From contig NZ_CP081000.1 of NCBI RefSeq assembly GCF_019645875.1, positions 1,922,001 through 1,986,000 on the forward strand: DNA of 64,000 nt. The letters run 5' to 3'. The position numbers and the translations under genes were made by a program. Source of the DNA: Mycolicibacterium senegalense (GTDB lineage Bacteria > Actinomycetota > Actinomycetes > Mycobacteriales > Mycobacteriaceae). Position 1 is the stretch's first letter. Each line of letters starts with the position of its first letter. This document shows positions 18,608 through 26,789 of this stretch, piece after piece. A model generated the notes under the pieces. It was not told where the DNA came from, searched no databases, and worked only from the letters and a program-made list of their open reading frames with translations.

Positions 18608-20400
18608 CTTCAGACACCAGTGCACACCCCTTCGACGAAACGGTGGACGTGCTCGTCGTCGGTTCCGGGGGCGGCGGCATGACGGCGGCCCTGACCGCCG
18701 ACGCGGCCGGGCTGAAGACCCTCGTGGTCGAAAAGTCGTCGCATTTCGGCGGATCTACTGCCCTTTCGGGCGGAGGGATCTGGGTACCCGGGGCGCCGTC
18801 GCAGCGTCGAGCCGGTTATGTGCCGTCACCGGACGGCGTGTTCGACTACCTCAAACAGATCACCGAGGGCACAGTCAGCGATGCCCGGCTCCGCAAGTAT
18901 GTCGAGGCCGCACCGGAGATGATGGACTTCCTCGAGCGCAACAGCGATTGGTTCGAGTTCGTCTGGAAGCCAGGCTATGCCGACTACTACCCGGAGCTCC
19001 CGGGTGGCTCGGCCCAGGGCAGCACGATCAATGTCCCGGCCATCGACCTGCGCAAGCTCGGCGAGCACGAGCAGGAACTGCTCGCCCCGCTGGCCCTGGC
19101 GCCCAAGGGAATCTGGTTCGCACCCAAGGATCTTCGCCTCTTCTACCAGATCCGGCAGAACTGGCGCGGCAAAGCGGTGCTGTTGAAGCTGATCTGGCGG
19201 ATGGTGCGCGCCCGGGTATTCGGCGATCGCATGGCCGCCATCGGCCAGTCGCTGGCTGCCCGGATGCGGTTGGCGCTCAAGCAGCACGACATCCCCCTGT
19301 GGCTGGATGCGCCGATGACCTCGCTGATCACCGGACCGGATGGCGAGGTGCTCGGCGCCGTCGTAGAACGGGACGGGCACGATGTCAGAATCCGGGCCAC
19401 CGGGGGCGTGATCCTCGCCTCAGGCGGGTTCGACCACGACATCGCGTGGCGCAAGGAGCACCTGCCGGTCCTGGAAAAGGACTGGAGCTTCGGCAATCCC
19501 GCAGCCACCGGTGACGGAATCCGGGCGGGCGAGAAAGTGGGCGGTGCCACCGAACTTCTCGACGAGGCATGGTGGTTCCCGGCGATCTGCTGGCCGGACG
19601 GCCGGCTGCAGTTCATGCTCAACGAGCGGATGATGCCGTCGCAGTTCGTGGTCAACGGCGAGGGGAAGCGATTCATCAACGAGGCGGCACCATACATGGA
19701 TTTCGCCCACGCGATGATCAAAGGGCAGCAGTCCGGAGTCGACCACATCCCCTGCTGGTTGGTCACCGACATCGACTCGTTCCACCGGTACGTGGTGGCC
19801 GGGCATCTGCCCATCCCGAAGATCCCGTTCGCCCCGGTGCCCACCGGGCGCAAAGTCCCTCGGGCCTGGCTGGATTCCGGAGTGGTGGTCGAGGCCCACA
19901 GCTGGGAGGAGCTGGCAGGCAAGATCGGCGTACCTGCGGAGAATCTGCGCGTCACCGCCGAGCGGTTCAACCGGCTGGCGCACAGCGGGCACGACGACGA
20001 CTTCAACCGTGGTGACAGTGCATACGACAACTATTACGGGGACCCGACGCTGCCGAACCCCAATCTGCGTCCGCTGGGCAAGCCGCCGTACTACGCCTTC
20101 CAGATCGTCCTCGGGGACCTGGGCACCTCGGGCGGCTTGCGTACCGACGAACACGCTCGGGTGCTGCGCGCCGACGAGTCCGTCGTGGACGGACTCTACG
20201 CGGTGGGCAACGTCTCGGCGGCGGTCATGGGCCGCAGCTACGCCGGTGCGGGCGCGACCATCGGACCCGCGATGACGTTCGGGTATGTGGCGGCCAGGCA
20301 TATCGCCCAAGCCGAGAAGTCTGTCGCGCAACACGTCGCACCACCGGCCGACCAACAGATCCAGGACACCGTGAGTAACCCCTCAGGAGGAAACCGATGA
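18604..20400 (+). CDS. FAD-binding dehydrogenase, KstD-like
   Basis: A 598-aa flavoprotein of the 3-ketosteroid dehydrogenase/fumarate reductase superfamily, with [11 protein letters not shown] near 21-31, [21 protein letters not shown], and a C-terminal [17 protein letters not shown] whose Tyr-x3-Gly matches KstD active-site residues. It is longer than its paralogue at 12647 and closer to steroid dehydrogenases in the [11 protein letters not shown] segment. ATGA overlap with mhpB. Sitting directly after a ring-cleavage dioxygenase, it may dehydrogenate or aromatise a six-membered ring upstream of hydroxylation. Confidence 0.88.
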   Translation: MTSDTSAHPFDETVDVLVVGSGGGGMTAALTADAAGLKTLVVEKSSHFGGSTALSGGGIWVPGAPSQRRAGYVPSPDGVFDYLKQITEGTVSDARLRKYVEAAPEMMDFLERNSDWFEFVWKPGYADYYPELPGGSAQGSTINVPAIDLRKLGEHEQELLAPLALAPKGIWFAPKDLRLFYQIRQNWRGKAVLLKLIWRMVRARVFGDRMAAIGQSLAARMRLALKQHDIPLWLDAPMTSLITGPDGEVLGAVVERDGHDVRIRATGGVILASGGFDHDIAWRKEHLPVLEKDWSFGNPAATGDGIRAGEKVGGATELLDEAWWFPAICWPDGRLQFMLNERMMPSQFVVNGEGKRFINEAAPYMDFAHAMIKGQQSGVDHIPCWLVTDIDSFHRYVVAGHLPIPKIPFAPVPTGRKVPRAWLDSGVVVEAHSWEELAGKIGVPAENLRVTAERFNRLAHSGHDDDFNRGDSAYDNYYGDPTLPNPNLRPLGKPPYYAFQIVLGDLGTSGGLRTDEHARVLRADESVVDGLYAVGNVSAAVMGRSYAGAGATIGPAMTFGYVAARHIAQAEKSVAQHVAPPADQQIQDTVSNPSGGNR

Positions 20401-21704
20401 AGATTTCGCTGTTCTACGAGTTCGCGCTGCCGCGGCCGTGGTCCGACGATGACGAGCACCAGATGTTCCAGGACGGGCTGGATGAAGTGGAGGCCGCCGA
20501 CAAGGCCGGTTTCTCCACCGTCTGGCTCACCGAGCATCACTTCCTGGAGGAGTACTGCCACGCCACCGCCCCGGAGATGTTCCTGGCCGCGGCGAGCCAG
20601 CGCACCAAGGACATTCGGCTCGGCTTCGGAGTGATGCACCTGCCGCCGCCGATCAACTATCCGGCCCGTATCGCCGAGCGCGTCGCCACGCTCGACCACC
20701 TGTCCAATGGCCGGGTGGAGTTCGGCACCGGTGAGGGTTCCTCGGTCGCCGAACTGGGCGGGTTCAACATCGACCCGGCCGACAAGCGCACGATGTGGGA
20801 AGAAGCCCTCGAGGTTTCGATCCGCTGCATGACCGAGGCCCCGTTCACCGGATTCAAGGGTGAGCACGTCGAGTTGCCGGCACGCAACGTGATCCCCAAG
20901 CCGCTGCAGAGCCCGCACCCGCCGGTGTGGGTGGCCTGCACCCGCCCGTCCTCGGTACAGATGGCGGCCCAGAAAGCCATCGGTGCGCTGAGCTTCGCCT
21001 ACACCGGACCCGAGGCGCTCAAGGAGCGGGTTGACGGCTACTACAAGGAATTCGAAGAGCAGGGTGCTCCCGTCACCCCGGCTGTCAACCCCAACATCCT
21101 GGCCATCGGCGGCGACCTGTCGATGATGGTGGCGAAGTCAGACGAGGAGGCACTCAAACGCCTCGGAATCGGCGGCGGCTTCTTCTCGTTCGGCATCATG
21201 CACTACTACCTGACCGGCATGCACACGCCCGGCCGAACCAAGGTGTGGGAGCGTTACGAGCAGGCTGTCAAGGAAGATCCGACGCTGGCTTACGGCCCCG
21301 GCCGGGGCGCCATCGGCTCGCCCGACACCGTGCGCGAGTTCCTACGCGGTTACGAGGCCAGCGGCGTCGACGAGATCATCCTGCTGCTCAACCCGCGCAG
21401 CCACGAGGGCACCATGGAATCGATCGAGATCATGGGTAAGGAGATCTTGCCCGAGTTCATCGAGCGGGACGCGAAGGCAGCCGCGGACAAAGCCAAGCGC
21501 CTGGAACCGGTGATCGAGAAAGTGGAGTCGCGTCGACGTCCGTCCGACGCCCCGCTGTTCGACGAGACCTACGCCTTCGGCGGTCTGCCCACCGGTCGCG
21601 ACAAATTCACCGCCGGTGAGATCCCCGAGGCGATGGCCGAGATCAACGAGGGTCGGGTCAAGGCCGCCCAGGCGGAGAAGTCTGCCCGCGAGACTGCCGG
21701 CTGA
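20397..21704 (+). CDS. LLM-class flavin-dependent monooxygenase
   Basis: A 435-aa bacterial-luciferase-like protein with N-terminal [26 protein letters not shown], and VEFGTGEGSSVAELGGFN. The family uses reduced FMN (or F420). Strong AGGAGG precedes ATG 20397, which overlaps the previous stop. The same operon carries an NADPH:FMN reductase (23557), so a two-component monooxygenase, possibly a Baeyer-Villiger-type or ring hydroxylase, is likely. About 60 charged residues at the C terminus (near 350-435) extend beyond the core barrel. Confidence 0.85.
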   Translation: MKISLFYEFALPRPWSDDDEHQMFQDGLDEVEAADKAGFSTVWLTEHHFLEEYCHATAPEMFLAAASQRTKDIRLGFGVMHLPPPINYPARIAERVATLDHLSNGRVEFGTGEGSSVAELGGFNIDPADKRTMWEEALEVSIRCMTEAPFTGFKGEHVELPARNVIPKPLQSPHPPVWVACTRPSSVQMAAQKAIGALSFAYTGPEALKERVDGYYKEFEEQGAPVTPAVNPNILAIGGDLSMMVAKSDEEALKRLGIGGGFFSFGIMHYYLTGMHTPGRTKVWERYEQAVKEDPTLAYGPGRGAIGSPDTVREFLRGYEASGVDEIILLLNPRSHEGTMESIEIMGKEILPEFIERDAKAAADKAKRLEPVIEKVESRRRPSDAPLFDETYAFGGLPTGRDKFTAGEIPEAMAEINEGRVKAAQAEKSARETAG

Positions 21705-21706
21705 CT

Positions 21707-22549
21707 GTGGCCGCACTGGACGAGTTGGTGCGCTACGACGGCAAACACGTTGTGGTCACCGGCTGTGGGTCGGGCATCGGCGCCGTTCTCACCATTGCGC
21801 TGGGCGAACTCGGCGCCCGGGTGACCGGTCTGGACCTCCGGCCACCCGACCACCTTCCCGATGAGTTCGTCGAACTCGACCTGGCCGACCCGGAGTCCGT
21901 CGACCGTGCCACCGGCGCGGTCGACGGTCCGGTGGACGCCTTGTTCAACGTCGCCGGGGTGTCCTCGGGCATCGGGAATCCGCTGCTGGTGGTCCGGATC
22001 AACTTCCTGGGCACCCGGCAGTTCACCGAAGCGCTGGAGCGCAAGATTCCGGCGGGCGGTTCCATCACGTCGGTGGCGTCACTGGCGGCCTCGGGGTACC
22101 GCGAAAACCGTTCCACCACTGCAGGACTGATTCACAGCCGGTCGGTCGACGAGGGGTTGCAGTGGTGCGCGGATCATCCCGAGGCATTGGCCGACGGTGG
22201 CTACCGGTTGTCCAAGGAGGCCACGATTCTCTATGGGATGTACCGGGTCGCAGATCTCGGTGCCCGAGGGATCCGGATCAACTGCACCGCACCCGGCGTC
22301 ACCGAAACACCAATTCTCGAGCAGCTGCGCACGGCTTACGGGCAGCAGTACCTCGATTCGTTCAACACCCCGCTGGGTCGCAACTCGGAGGCCGCCGAGC
22401 AGGCGTCGCTGCTGGCTTTCCTTGGCAGCCCGGCCGCCAGTTACGTGACCGGGCAGGTGATCTGGGCCGATGGCGGCATTCTGGCCCAGCGGGAGGCCGC
22501 CCTGGTCGATGCTGTAGCGGGCACCGCAGACACCGAGCAGAGGAGCTGA
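21707..22549 (+). CDS. SDR, coniferyl-alcohol-dehydrogenase-like
   Basis: A 280-aa SDR with TGCGSGIG, a short DLRPP acidic strand end suggesting NAD, NVAGVS, and the active-site YRLSK (Tyr-x3-Lys). The 30-residue insert before the catalytic Tyr, containing RSVDEGLQWCADHPEA, is typical of coniferyl-alcohol dehydrogenases (CalA type). GTG 21707 lies 2 bp after the LLM stop. It probably oxidises or reduces a secondary or benzylic-type alcohol in this pathway. Confidence 0.82.
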   Translation: MAALDELVRYDGKHVVVTGCGSGIGAVLTIALGELGARVTGLDLRPPDHLPDEFVELDLADPESVDRATGAVDGPVDALFNVAGVSSGIGNPLLVVRINFLGTRQFTEALERKIPAGGSITSVASLAASGYRENRSTTAGLIHSRSVDEGLQWCADHPEALADGGYRLSKEATILYGMYRVADLGARGIRINCTAPGVTETPILEQLRTAYGQQYLDSFNTPLGRNSEAAEQASLLAFLGSPAASYVTGQVIWADGGILAQREAALVDAVAGTADTEQRS

Positions 22550-22551
22550 GC

Positions 22552-23550
22552 TTGGCCGGGACGATGCGCGACTTCCGTAAGGTCGCCGACGATGTGCGCA
22601 ACTGGGGCCGCTGGGGTGATGCCGACGAACTCGGCACGCTGAACCTGATCACCGCTGAGAAGATCGCCGAAGGCGCATCGTTGGCCAAGCACGGCAAGGT
22701 GTTCGCACTCGGTGTCGACTTCTCCTCTGCCGGGCCACAGGGGGCGTTCCAGTTCCGGCAGAATCCGACGCATGTGATGACAGTGGACGGCGGGGACGCG
22801 AATACGCTGGCGCAGTACGGCCCCCAGTGGCTGCGTAACTCGGTGGCCCACCAGGTCAGCGGATTCTTCGTGGACAACCCTTTTCGCTTCAACGACGACA
22901 TGATCGTCATGCCGTTGCAGGCCGCCACCCAGTGGGACGCGTTGTCACACGTGTATTACGAGGACAAGCTCTACAACGGCTTTCCGGCCGATTCGGTCAC
23001 GAGCTTCGGTGCGTTCCACTGCGGTATCGACAAGGTGGACGTCAAGGGCATCACCTCACGCGGGGTGCTGTTGGATGTCGTGCGCCACCGCGGCGTCGAA
23101 CAGTTCCTCGAGCCGGGCAACCCGATCACGCCCGGCGAATTGGATGACGTCGCCCACGCGCAAGGCGTCAGCATCACCCCCGGCGACATCGTGCTGGTCC
23201 ACACCGGTTGGTGGACCCGGTTTTCGGCCAACGGTGATGGGGCGGAGCCCGGATCAGGTCTGGATTGGCGTTGCGCGTCGTGGTTGCATGACCACCAGGT
23301 CGCGGCCGTCGCGGCAGACAACCTGATGGTGGAGGATCCAGACCCGGCCAACGGCGTCGAGGGCACGTTCCTGCCGATGCACATGTTGTGCCTGCGGGAC
23401 ATGGGCCTGATGTTCGGTGAGTACTGGGACCTGGGCGCACTGGCTGCAGACTGCGCGGCCGACGGTGTCTACGAGTTCCAGCTCATCGCGCCGCCGCTGC
23501 GGGTCACCGGTGCCGTCGGTTCGCCGGTGAATCCCATTGCGATCAAGTGA
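22552..23550 (+). CDS. Cyclase-family metal hydrolase (kynurenine formamidase-like)
   Basis: A 332-aa cyclase-family (PF04199-type) protein. The canonical HxGTHxDxxxH metal motif appears as QAATQWDALSH (about 123-133), which keeps Asp and the last His but replaces the first His; the TQWD form is common in actinobacterial members. TTG 22552 follows AGGAG by 6 bp, with ATG 22564 as alternative. Family members hydrolyse amides, esters, lactones or cyclic diketones, so ring opening of a lactone or dione formed by the LLM enzyme is a reasonable guess. Confidence 0.8.
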   Translation: MAGTMRDFRKVADDVRNWGRWGDADELGTLNLITAEKIAEGASLAKHGKVFALGVDFSSAGPQGAFQFRQNPTHVMTVDGGDANTLAQYGPQWLRNSVAHQVSGFFVDNPFRFNDDMIVMPLQAATQWDALSHVYYEDKLYNGFPADSVTSFGAFHCGIDKVDVKGITSRGVLLDVVRHRGVEQFLEPGNPITPGELDDVAHAQGVSITPGDIVLVHTGWWTRFSANGDGAEPGSGLDWRCASWLHDHQVAAVAADNLMVEDPDPANGVEGTFLPMHMLCLRDMGLMFGEYWDLGALAADCAADGVYEFQLIAPPLRVTGAVGSPVNPIAIK

Positions 23551-23556
23551 GGACAG

Positions 23557-24138
23557 ATGACGTCGACTGAGAAGGTGCCGTTCGTGGTCGGGCTCGGCGG
23601 CACGCTGCGCGCCGACTCCTCGACCGAGCGCGCCGTGCGGTACTGCCTGGAATCAGTGGAACGCCAAGGCGGCCGAACGCGGATGTTCGCGGGGCCCGAC
23701 TTGGAGTTGCCCATGTATGCGCCACATTCACTGGAGCGCACACCGGCAGCGCTGGAGTTCGTCTCCGCGCTGCGCGACGCCGACGCTGTCGTGGTGGGCT
23801 CACCCGGCTATCACGGTGCGATCTCCGGTCTGGTCAAGAACGCGCTGGACTACATCGAGGATCTTCGCGAAGACCCGCGCGTCTACCTGGACAACACCCC
23901 GTGGGGATGCATCAGCTGCGCGTACGGCTGGCAGGCCGCCGTCGGAACGCTGGGGCAGCTGCGCTCTATCGGGCATGCGCTGCGGGCCTGGCCTACCCCG
24001 CTGGGGGTGGCAATCAACTCCGCGGACAAGATCTGGTCTGAGACAGGTGAATTGGCCGATGCCACGGTCCGCGGTCAACTCGAGATGCTGGCCACCCAGC
24101 TGCTGAATTTCGGCCGGGCCGACGGGGCCGCGCGATGA
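23557..24138 (+). CDS. NAD(P)H-dependent FMN reductase
   Basis: A 193-aa flavodoxin-like FMN reductase with GGTLRADSSTERAV at the phosphate loop and the isoalloxazine loop SPGYHGAISGLVKNALDYIED (about 85-105). It probably delivers reduced FMN to the LLM monooxygenase encoded three genes upstream (20397). It starts 6 bp after the cyclase-family gene and overlaps the next gene by 4 bp (ATGA). Confidence 0.87.
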   Translation: MTSTEKVPFVVGLGGTLRADSSTERAVRYCLESVERQGGRTRMFAGPDLELPMYAPHSLERTPAALEFVSALRDADAVVVGSPGYHGAISGLVKNALDYIEDLREDPRVYLDNTPWGCISCAYGWQAAVGTLGQLRSIGHALRAWPTPLGVAINSADKIWSETGELADATVRGQLEMLATQLLNFGRADGAAR

Positions 24139-24971
24139 CGGCGCAGCGCACGTTCGCACGCAAGACCATCGACGTCGACGGCCTGGCCACCAGCTACCTG
24201 GAAGCCGGGCAGGGTGACCCCGTCGTCCTGCTGCACGGCGGCGAGTTCGGCGCCGGTGCCGAATTGGGTTGGGAGCGCGTCATCGGCGAGTTGGCCGAGC
24301 ATTACCGGGTGCTGGCCCCGGACATGCTGGGCTTCGGTGAGAGTGCCAAGGTCATCGACTTCAACGACGGGCGGGGCCTGCGTATCCGGCATATCGCCCG
24401 CTTCTGCGCCGAACTCGGCGTCGATGCTGCACATTTCGTCGGCAACTCGATGGGAGCGGTCAACCTACTGGTCGATGCCACCTCGGATGCCCCGCGGCTC
24501 CCGGTGCGATCGCTCACCGCGATCTGCGGGGGAGGGGAGATCCAACGCAACGAACATTCAGCGGCGTTGTACGACTACGACGCCACACTGGACGGGATGC
24601 GACGCATCGTCACCGCACTGTTCGCCGATCCGTCCTACCCGGCAGATGAGGCCTACGTGCAACGGCGGTACGAGGCGAGCATCGCCCCGGGAGCCTGGGA
24701 GTCCTTGGCCGCGGCCAGGTTTCGGCGGCCCGGACTCGAGGCGCCGGCGATGCCGTCGGCGCAACGGGCCTATGACCGCATCGGTGTGCCGACCATGATC
24801 ATCGAGGGGGATCGTGACAAGCTGCTGCCGTCCGGTTGGGCCGCCGACATCGCCGGCCGGATCGCCGATGCCCGCAGTGCGGTGATCCCCGGTGCCGGGC
24901 ACTGTCCACAGATCGAACAGCCCGCCGCGCTGACGGCGGTATTGCTGGAATTCCTGAAAGAGGTGCGATGA
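24135..24971 (+). CDS. Alpha/beta hydrolase (second meta-cleavage-hydrolase-like)
   Basis: A 278-aa alpha/beta hydrolase: LLHGGEFGAGAE oxyanion segment, nucleophile GNSMGA with Ser105, acid Asp in EGDRDKLLP and His in GAGHCPQIEQP. The layout matches C-C hydrolases such as BphD/HsaD, but ester or lactone hydrolysis is equally possible. It overlaps both neighbours by 4 bp. Two such hydrolases bracket the operon, so one may process the meta-cleavage product and the other a lactone or ester. Confidence 0.83.
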   Translation: MTAQRTFARKTIDVDGLATSYLEAGQGDPVVLLHGGEFGAGAELGWERVIGELAEHYRVLAPDMLGFGESAKVIDFNDGRGLRIRHIARFCAELGVDAAHFVGNSMGAVNLLVDATSDAPRLPVRSLTAICGGGEIQRNEHSAALYDYDATLDGMRRIVTALFADPSYPADEAYVQRRYEASIAPGAWESLAAARFRRPGLEAPAMPSAQRAYDRIGVPTMIIEGDRDKLLPSGWAADIAGRIADARSAVIPGAGHCPQIEQPAALTAVLLEFLKEVR

Positions 24972-25771
24972 ACGAGCTGGCCGGAAAAGTCACGGTCGTC
25001 ACCGGCGGTGCGTCGGGTCTCGGTGAGGGACTGGTACGCCGGTTCGCGGCCGAGGGCGCCAAGGTGGTGATCGGCGACGTCGACGAGGACCGCGGCACGG
25101 CCTTGGCCGCCGAACTCGGCGAGAACGCCCGGTTCCTGCTCACCGATGTCAGCGACATCGAGCAGGTGGGCCGCCTGGTGTCGGCAGCGGTGGACACCTT
25201 CGGCGGCCTGGACGTCATGGTCAACAACGCAGGCGTCTCTGGTCGGATGCACCGGCGGTTCATGGATGACGATCTCGCCGACTTCGATTCCGTGATGCGG
25301 GTCAATGTCCGGGCCGTGATGGCCGGCACTCGCGATGCCGCCCGGTACATGTCCGAGCATGGCGGTGGTTCGATCCTCAACCTGACCTCGATCGGCGGGA
25401 TCCAGGCCGGCGGCGGGGTGATGACGTACCGCGCATCCAAAGCCGCGGTCATCCAGTTCACCAAGTCGGCGGCGATCGAATTGGCCCACTACGAGATCCG
25501 GGTCAACGCCATCGCGCCCGGCAACATCCGTACGGCGATCGTGGCCAAGTCGGCGTCGCCCGAGGAGCGCGAACGCATCGAAGAGTTCGAGGCCGGGATT
25601 CGCGCGCAGATGCGCAACGACCGGCCGCTCAAGCGGGAGGGCACGGTCGAGGACGTCGCCGAGGCGGCGCTCTACTTCGCCACCGACCGCTCGCGGTATG
25701 TGACCGGAACCGTGCTGCCGATCGACGGCGGCACGGTCGCGGGCAAGGTCATCGTCCGGAAGGCCAAATAG
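24968..25771 (+). CDS. Short-chain dehydrogenase/reductase
   Basis: A 267-aa classical SDR with TGGASGLG (about 12-19), an Asp-ended beta2 strand (IGDVDED) favouring NAD, NNAGVSG, LTSIGG with the catalytic Ser, and YRASK. It starts at ATG 24968 with a 4-bp overlap and ends the 15.1-25.8 kb operon at the foot of a long inverted repeat. It probably oxidises a ring or side-chain alcohol. Confidence 0.85.
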   Translation: MNELAGKVTVVTGGASGLGEGLVRRFAAEGAKVVIGDVDEDRGTALAAELGENARFLLTDVSDIEQVGRLVSAAVDTFGGLDVMVNNAGVSGRMHRRFMDDDLADFDSVMRVNVRAVMAGTRDAARYMSEHGGGSILNLTSIGGIQAGGGVMTYRASKAAVIQFTKSAAIELAHYEIRVNAIAPGNIRTAIVAKSASPEERERIEEFEAGIRAQMRNDRPLKREGTVEDVAEAALYFATDRSRYVTGTVLPIDGGTVAGKVIVRKAK

Positions 25772-25860
25772 GTCCGAGCTGACCGAATGAGATTGCGTAC
25801 AGGGTCGTGAGCTGCGCCGAACCGCGACCGTGGCCGCAATCTCAACGCCGGTCTCGGACC
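25771..25860. repeat. Long nested inverted repeat, possible terminator
   Basis: Outer arms GGTCCGAG/CTCGGACC, middle arms TGAGATTGCG (25788-25797)/CGCAATCTCA (25835-25844), and inner GGTCG/CGACC are all in register. It begins at the stop codon of the SDR and precedes the TetR promoter, so it could form a long hairpin ending the upstream operon. No T-run follows. Confidence 0.6.
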
Positions 25861-25870
25861 GTGCGGCCAG

Positions 25871-25894
25871 ATTAAATCAACTGCTTGACTTAAT
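25871..25894. promoter_or_regulatory. Imperfect palindrome, probable operator of the adjacent TetR
   Basis: TTAA-n-TCAA-n4-TTGA-n-TTAA symmetry over 24 bp, AT-rich in a GC-rich background, 13 bp before the TetR start. It is likely autoregulatory and would also control the P450/amidohydrolase operon. Confidence 0.65.
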
Positions 25895-25907
25895 TACAGG
25901 AGCGGCG

Positions 25908-26585
25908 TTGACTGTAACGGTGACAGCAGCCAACCGGACCGCCCGTGCCGACCGGGCGACCACTACCCAGGAGGCGATCCTCAAGGCGGCTGAGCGGCTG
26001 TATGCCGAACACGGCGTGTTCGCGGTGTCCAACCGTCAGGTGAGTGAGGCGGCCGGGCAGGGCAACAACGCCGCTGTCGGCTACCACTTCGGTACCAAGA
26101 CCGACCTGGTCCGCGCGATCGAGCACAAGCACCGCGGGCCGATCGAGTGTCTGCATGAGCAGATGGTGGCCGATACCGGGGACTCGGCAAGTCTGCGCGA
26201 CTGGGTGTCCTGCCTGGTGCAGCCACTCACCGATCACCTTGCCGCGCTGGGCAACCCGACCTGGTACGCACGGTTCGCCGCGCAGGTGATGACCGATCCG
26301 GCCTACCACAACATCGTGGTCCGCGATGCACTGAGTTCGCCCTCGCTGGTGCAGGTCATCGAGGGGATGAACAACTGCCTGCCGGAGCTGCCCGCCGAGG
26401 TCCGCGCCGAACGCAACATCATGGCGCGCAACCTGCTGATGCACAGCTGCGCCGACCGGGAGCGCGCGATGGCCCAGGGCGGCAATGTGCCGCGGGCGTC
26501 CTGGCAGGGCGCGGCGTCGGGATTGATCGACGCGATCGTCGGCCTGTGGATGGCGCCGGTTACTCAAGAAAGCGACCTCATATGA
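25908..26585 (+). CDS. TetR-family transcriptional regulator
   Basis: A 225-aa TetR protein. The N-terminal HTH region spans about 15-65 (TTTQEAILKAAERLYAEHG, then VSNRQVSEAAGQGNNAAVGYHFGTK). TTG 25908 was chosen because AGGAG is 5 bp upstream and the operator palindrome would otherwise lie within the coding region. It heads and is translationally coupled (ATGA) to a ferredoxin-P450-amidohydrolase-M24-crotonase-CoA-transferase operon, which it probably represses. Confidence 0.87.
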   Translation: MTVTVTAANRTARADRATTTQEAILKAAERLYAEHGVFAVSNRQVSEAAGQGNNAAVGYHFGTKTDLVRAIEHKHRGPIECLHEQMVADTGDSASLRDWVSCLVQPLTDHLAALGNPTWYARFAAQVMTDPAYHNIVVRDALSSPSLVQVIEGMNNCLPELPAEVRAERNIMARNLLMHSCADRERAMAQGGNVPRASWQGAASGLIDAIVGLWMAPVTQESDLI

Positions 26586-26776
26586 AAGTCACTGTCAACC
26601 AGGACAAGTGCGTGTCGTCGGGCCAGTGCGTACTCAACGCCGGCGAGGTGTTCGACCAGCGCGACGAGGACGGTGTCGTCGTCCTGCTCGAGCCAGAACC
26701 CGGGCCGGACCACACAGACAACGCCCGCCGCGCCGCGGCGGCCTGCCCAGCCCTAGCCATCGAGATCCAAGACTGA
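26582..26776 (+). CDS. [3Fe-4S]-type ferredoxin, P450 partner
   Basis: A 64-aa ferredoxin: C10-x5-C16 in DKCVSSGQC and a late Cys in ACPAL. The cluster region has only these three Cys residues, which fits [3Fe-4S] mycobacterial P450 redox partners (such as Fdx next to CYP51). ATGA overlap with TetR; the P450 starts 13 bp downstream. It resembles the ferredoxin at 63685. Confidence 0.9.
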   Translation: MKVTVNQDKCVSSGQCVLNAGEVFDQRDEDGVVVLLEPEPGPDHTDNARRAAAACPALAIEIQD

Positions 26777-26789
26777 CCTGAGGAATAAC

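Noticed and set aside
12647-20400. Classical cholesterol (KstR) cluster
   Set aside because: Despite KstD-like proteins, no HsaA/HsaC, KshA/KshB or Mce genes and no KstR motif are present; the dioxygenase is LigB-type MhpB, not the type I extradiol HsaC.
25771-25860. Inverted repeat as an attachment site or insertion-sequence end
   Set aside because: No integrase, transposase or target duplication nearby.
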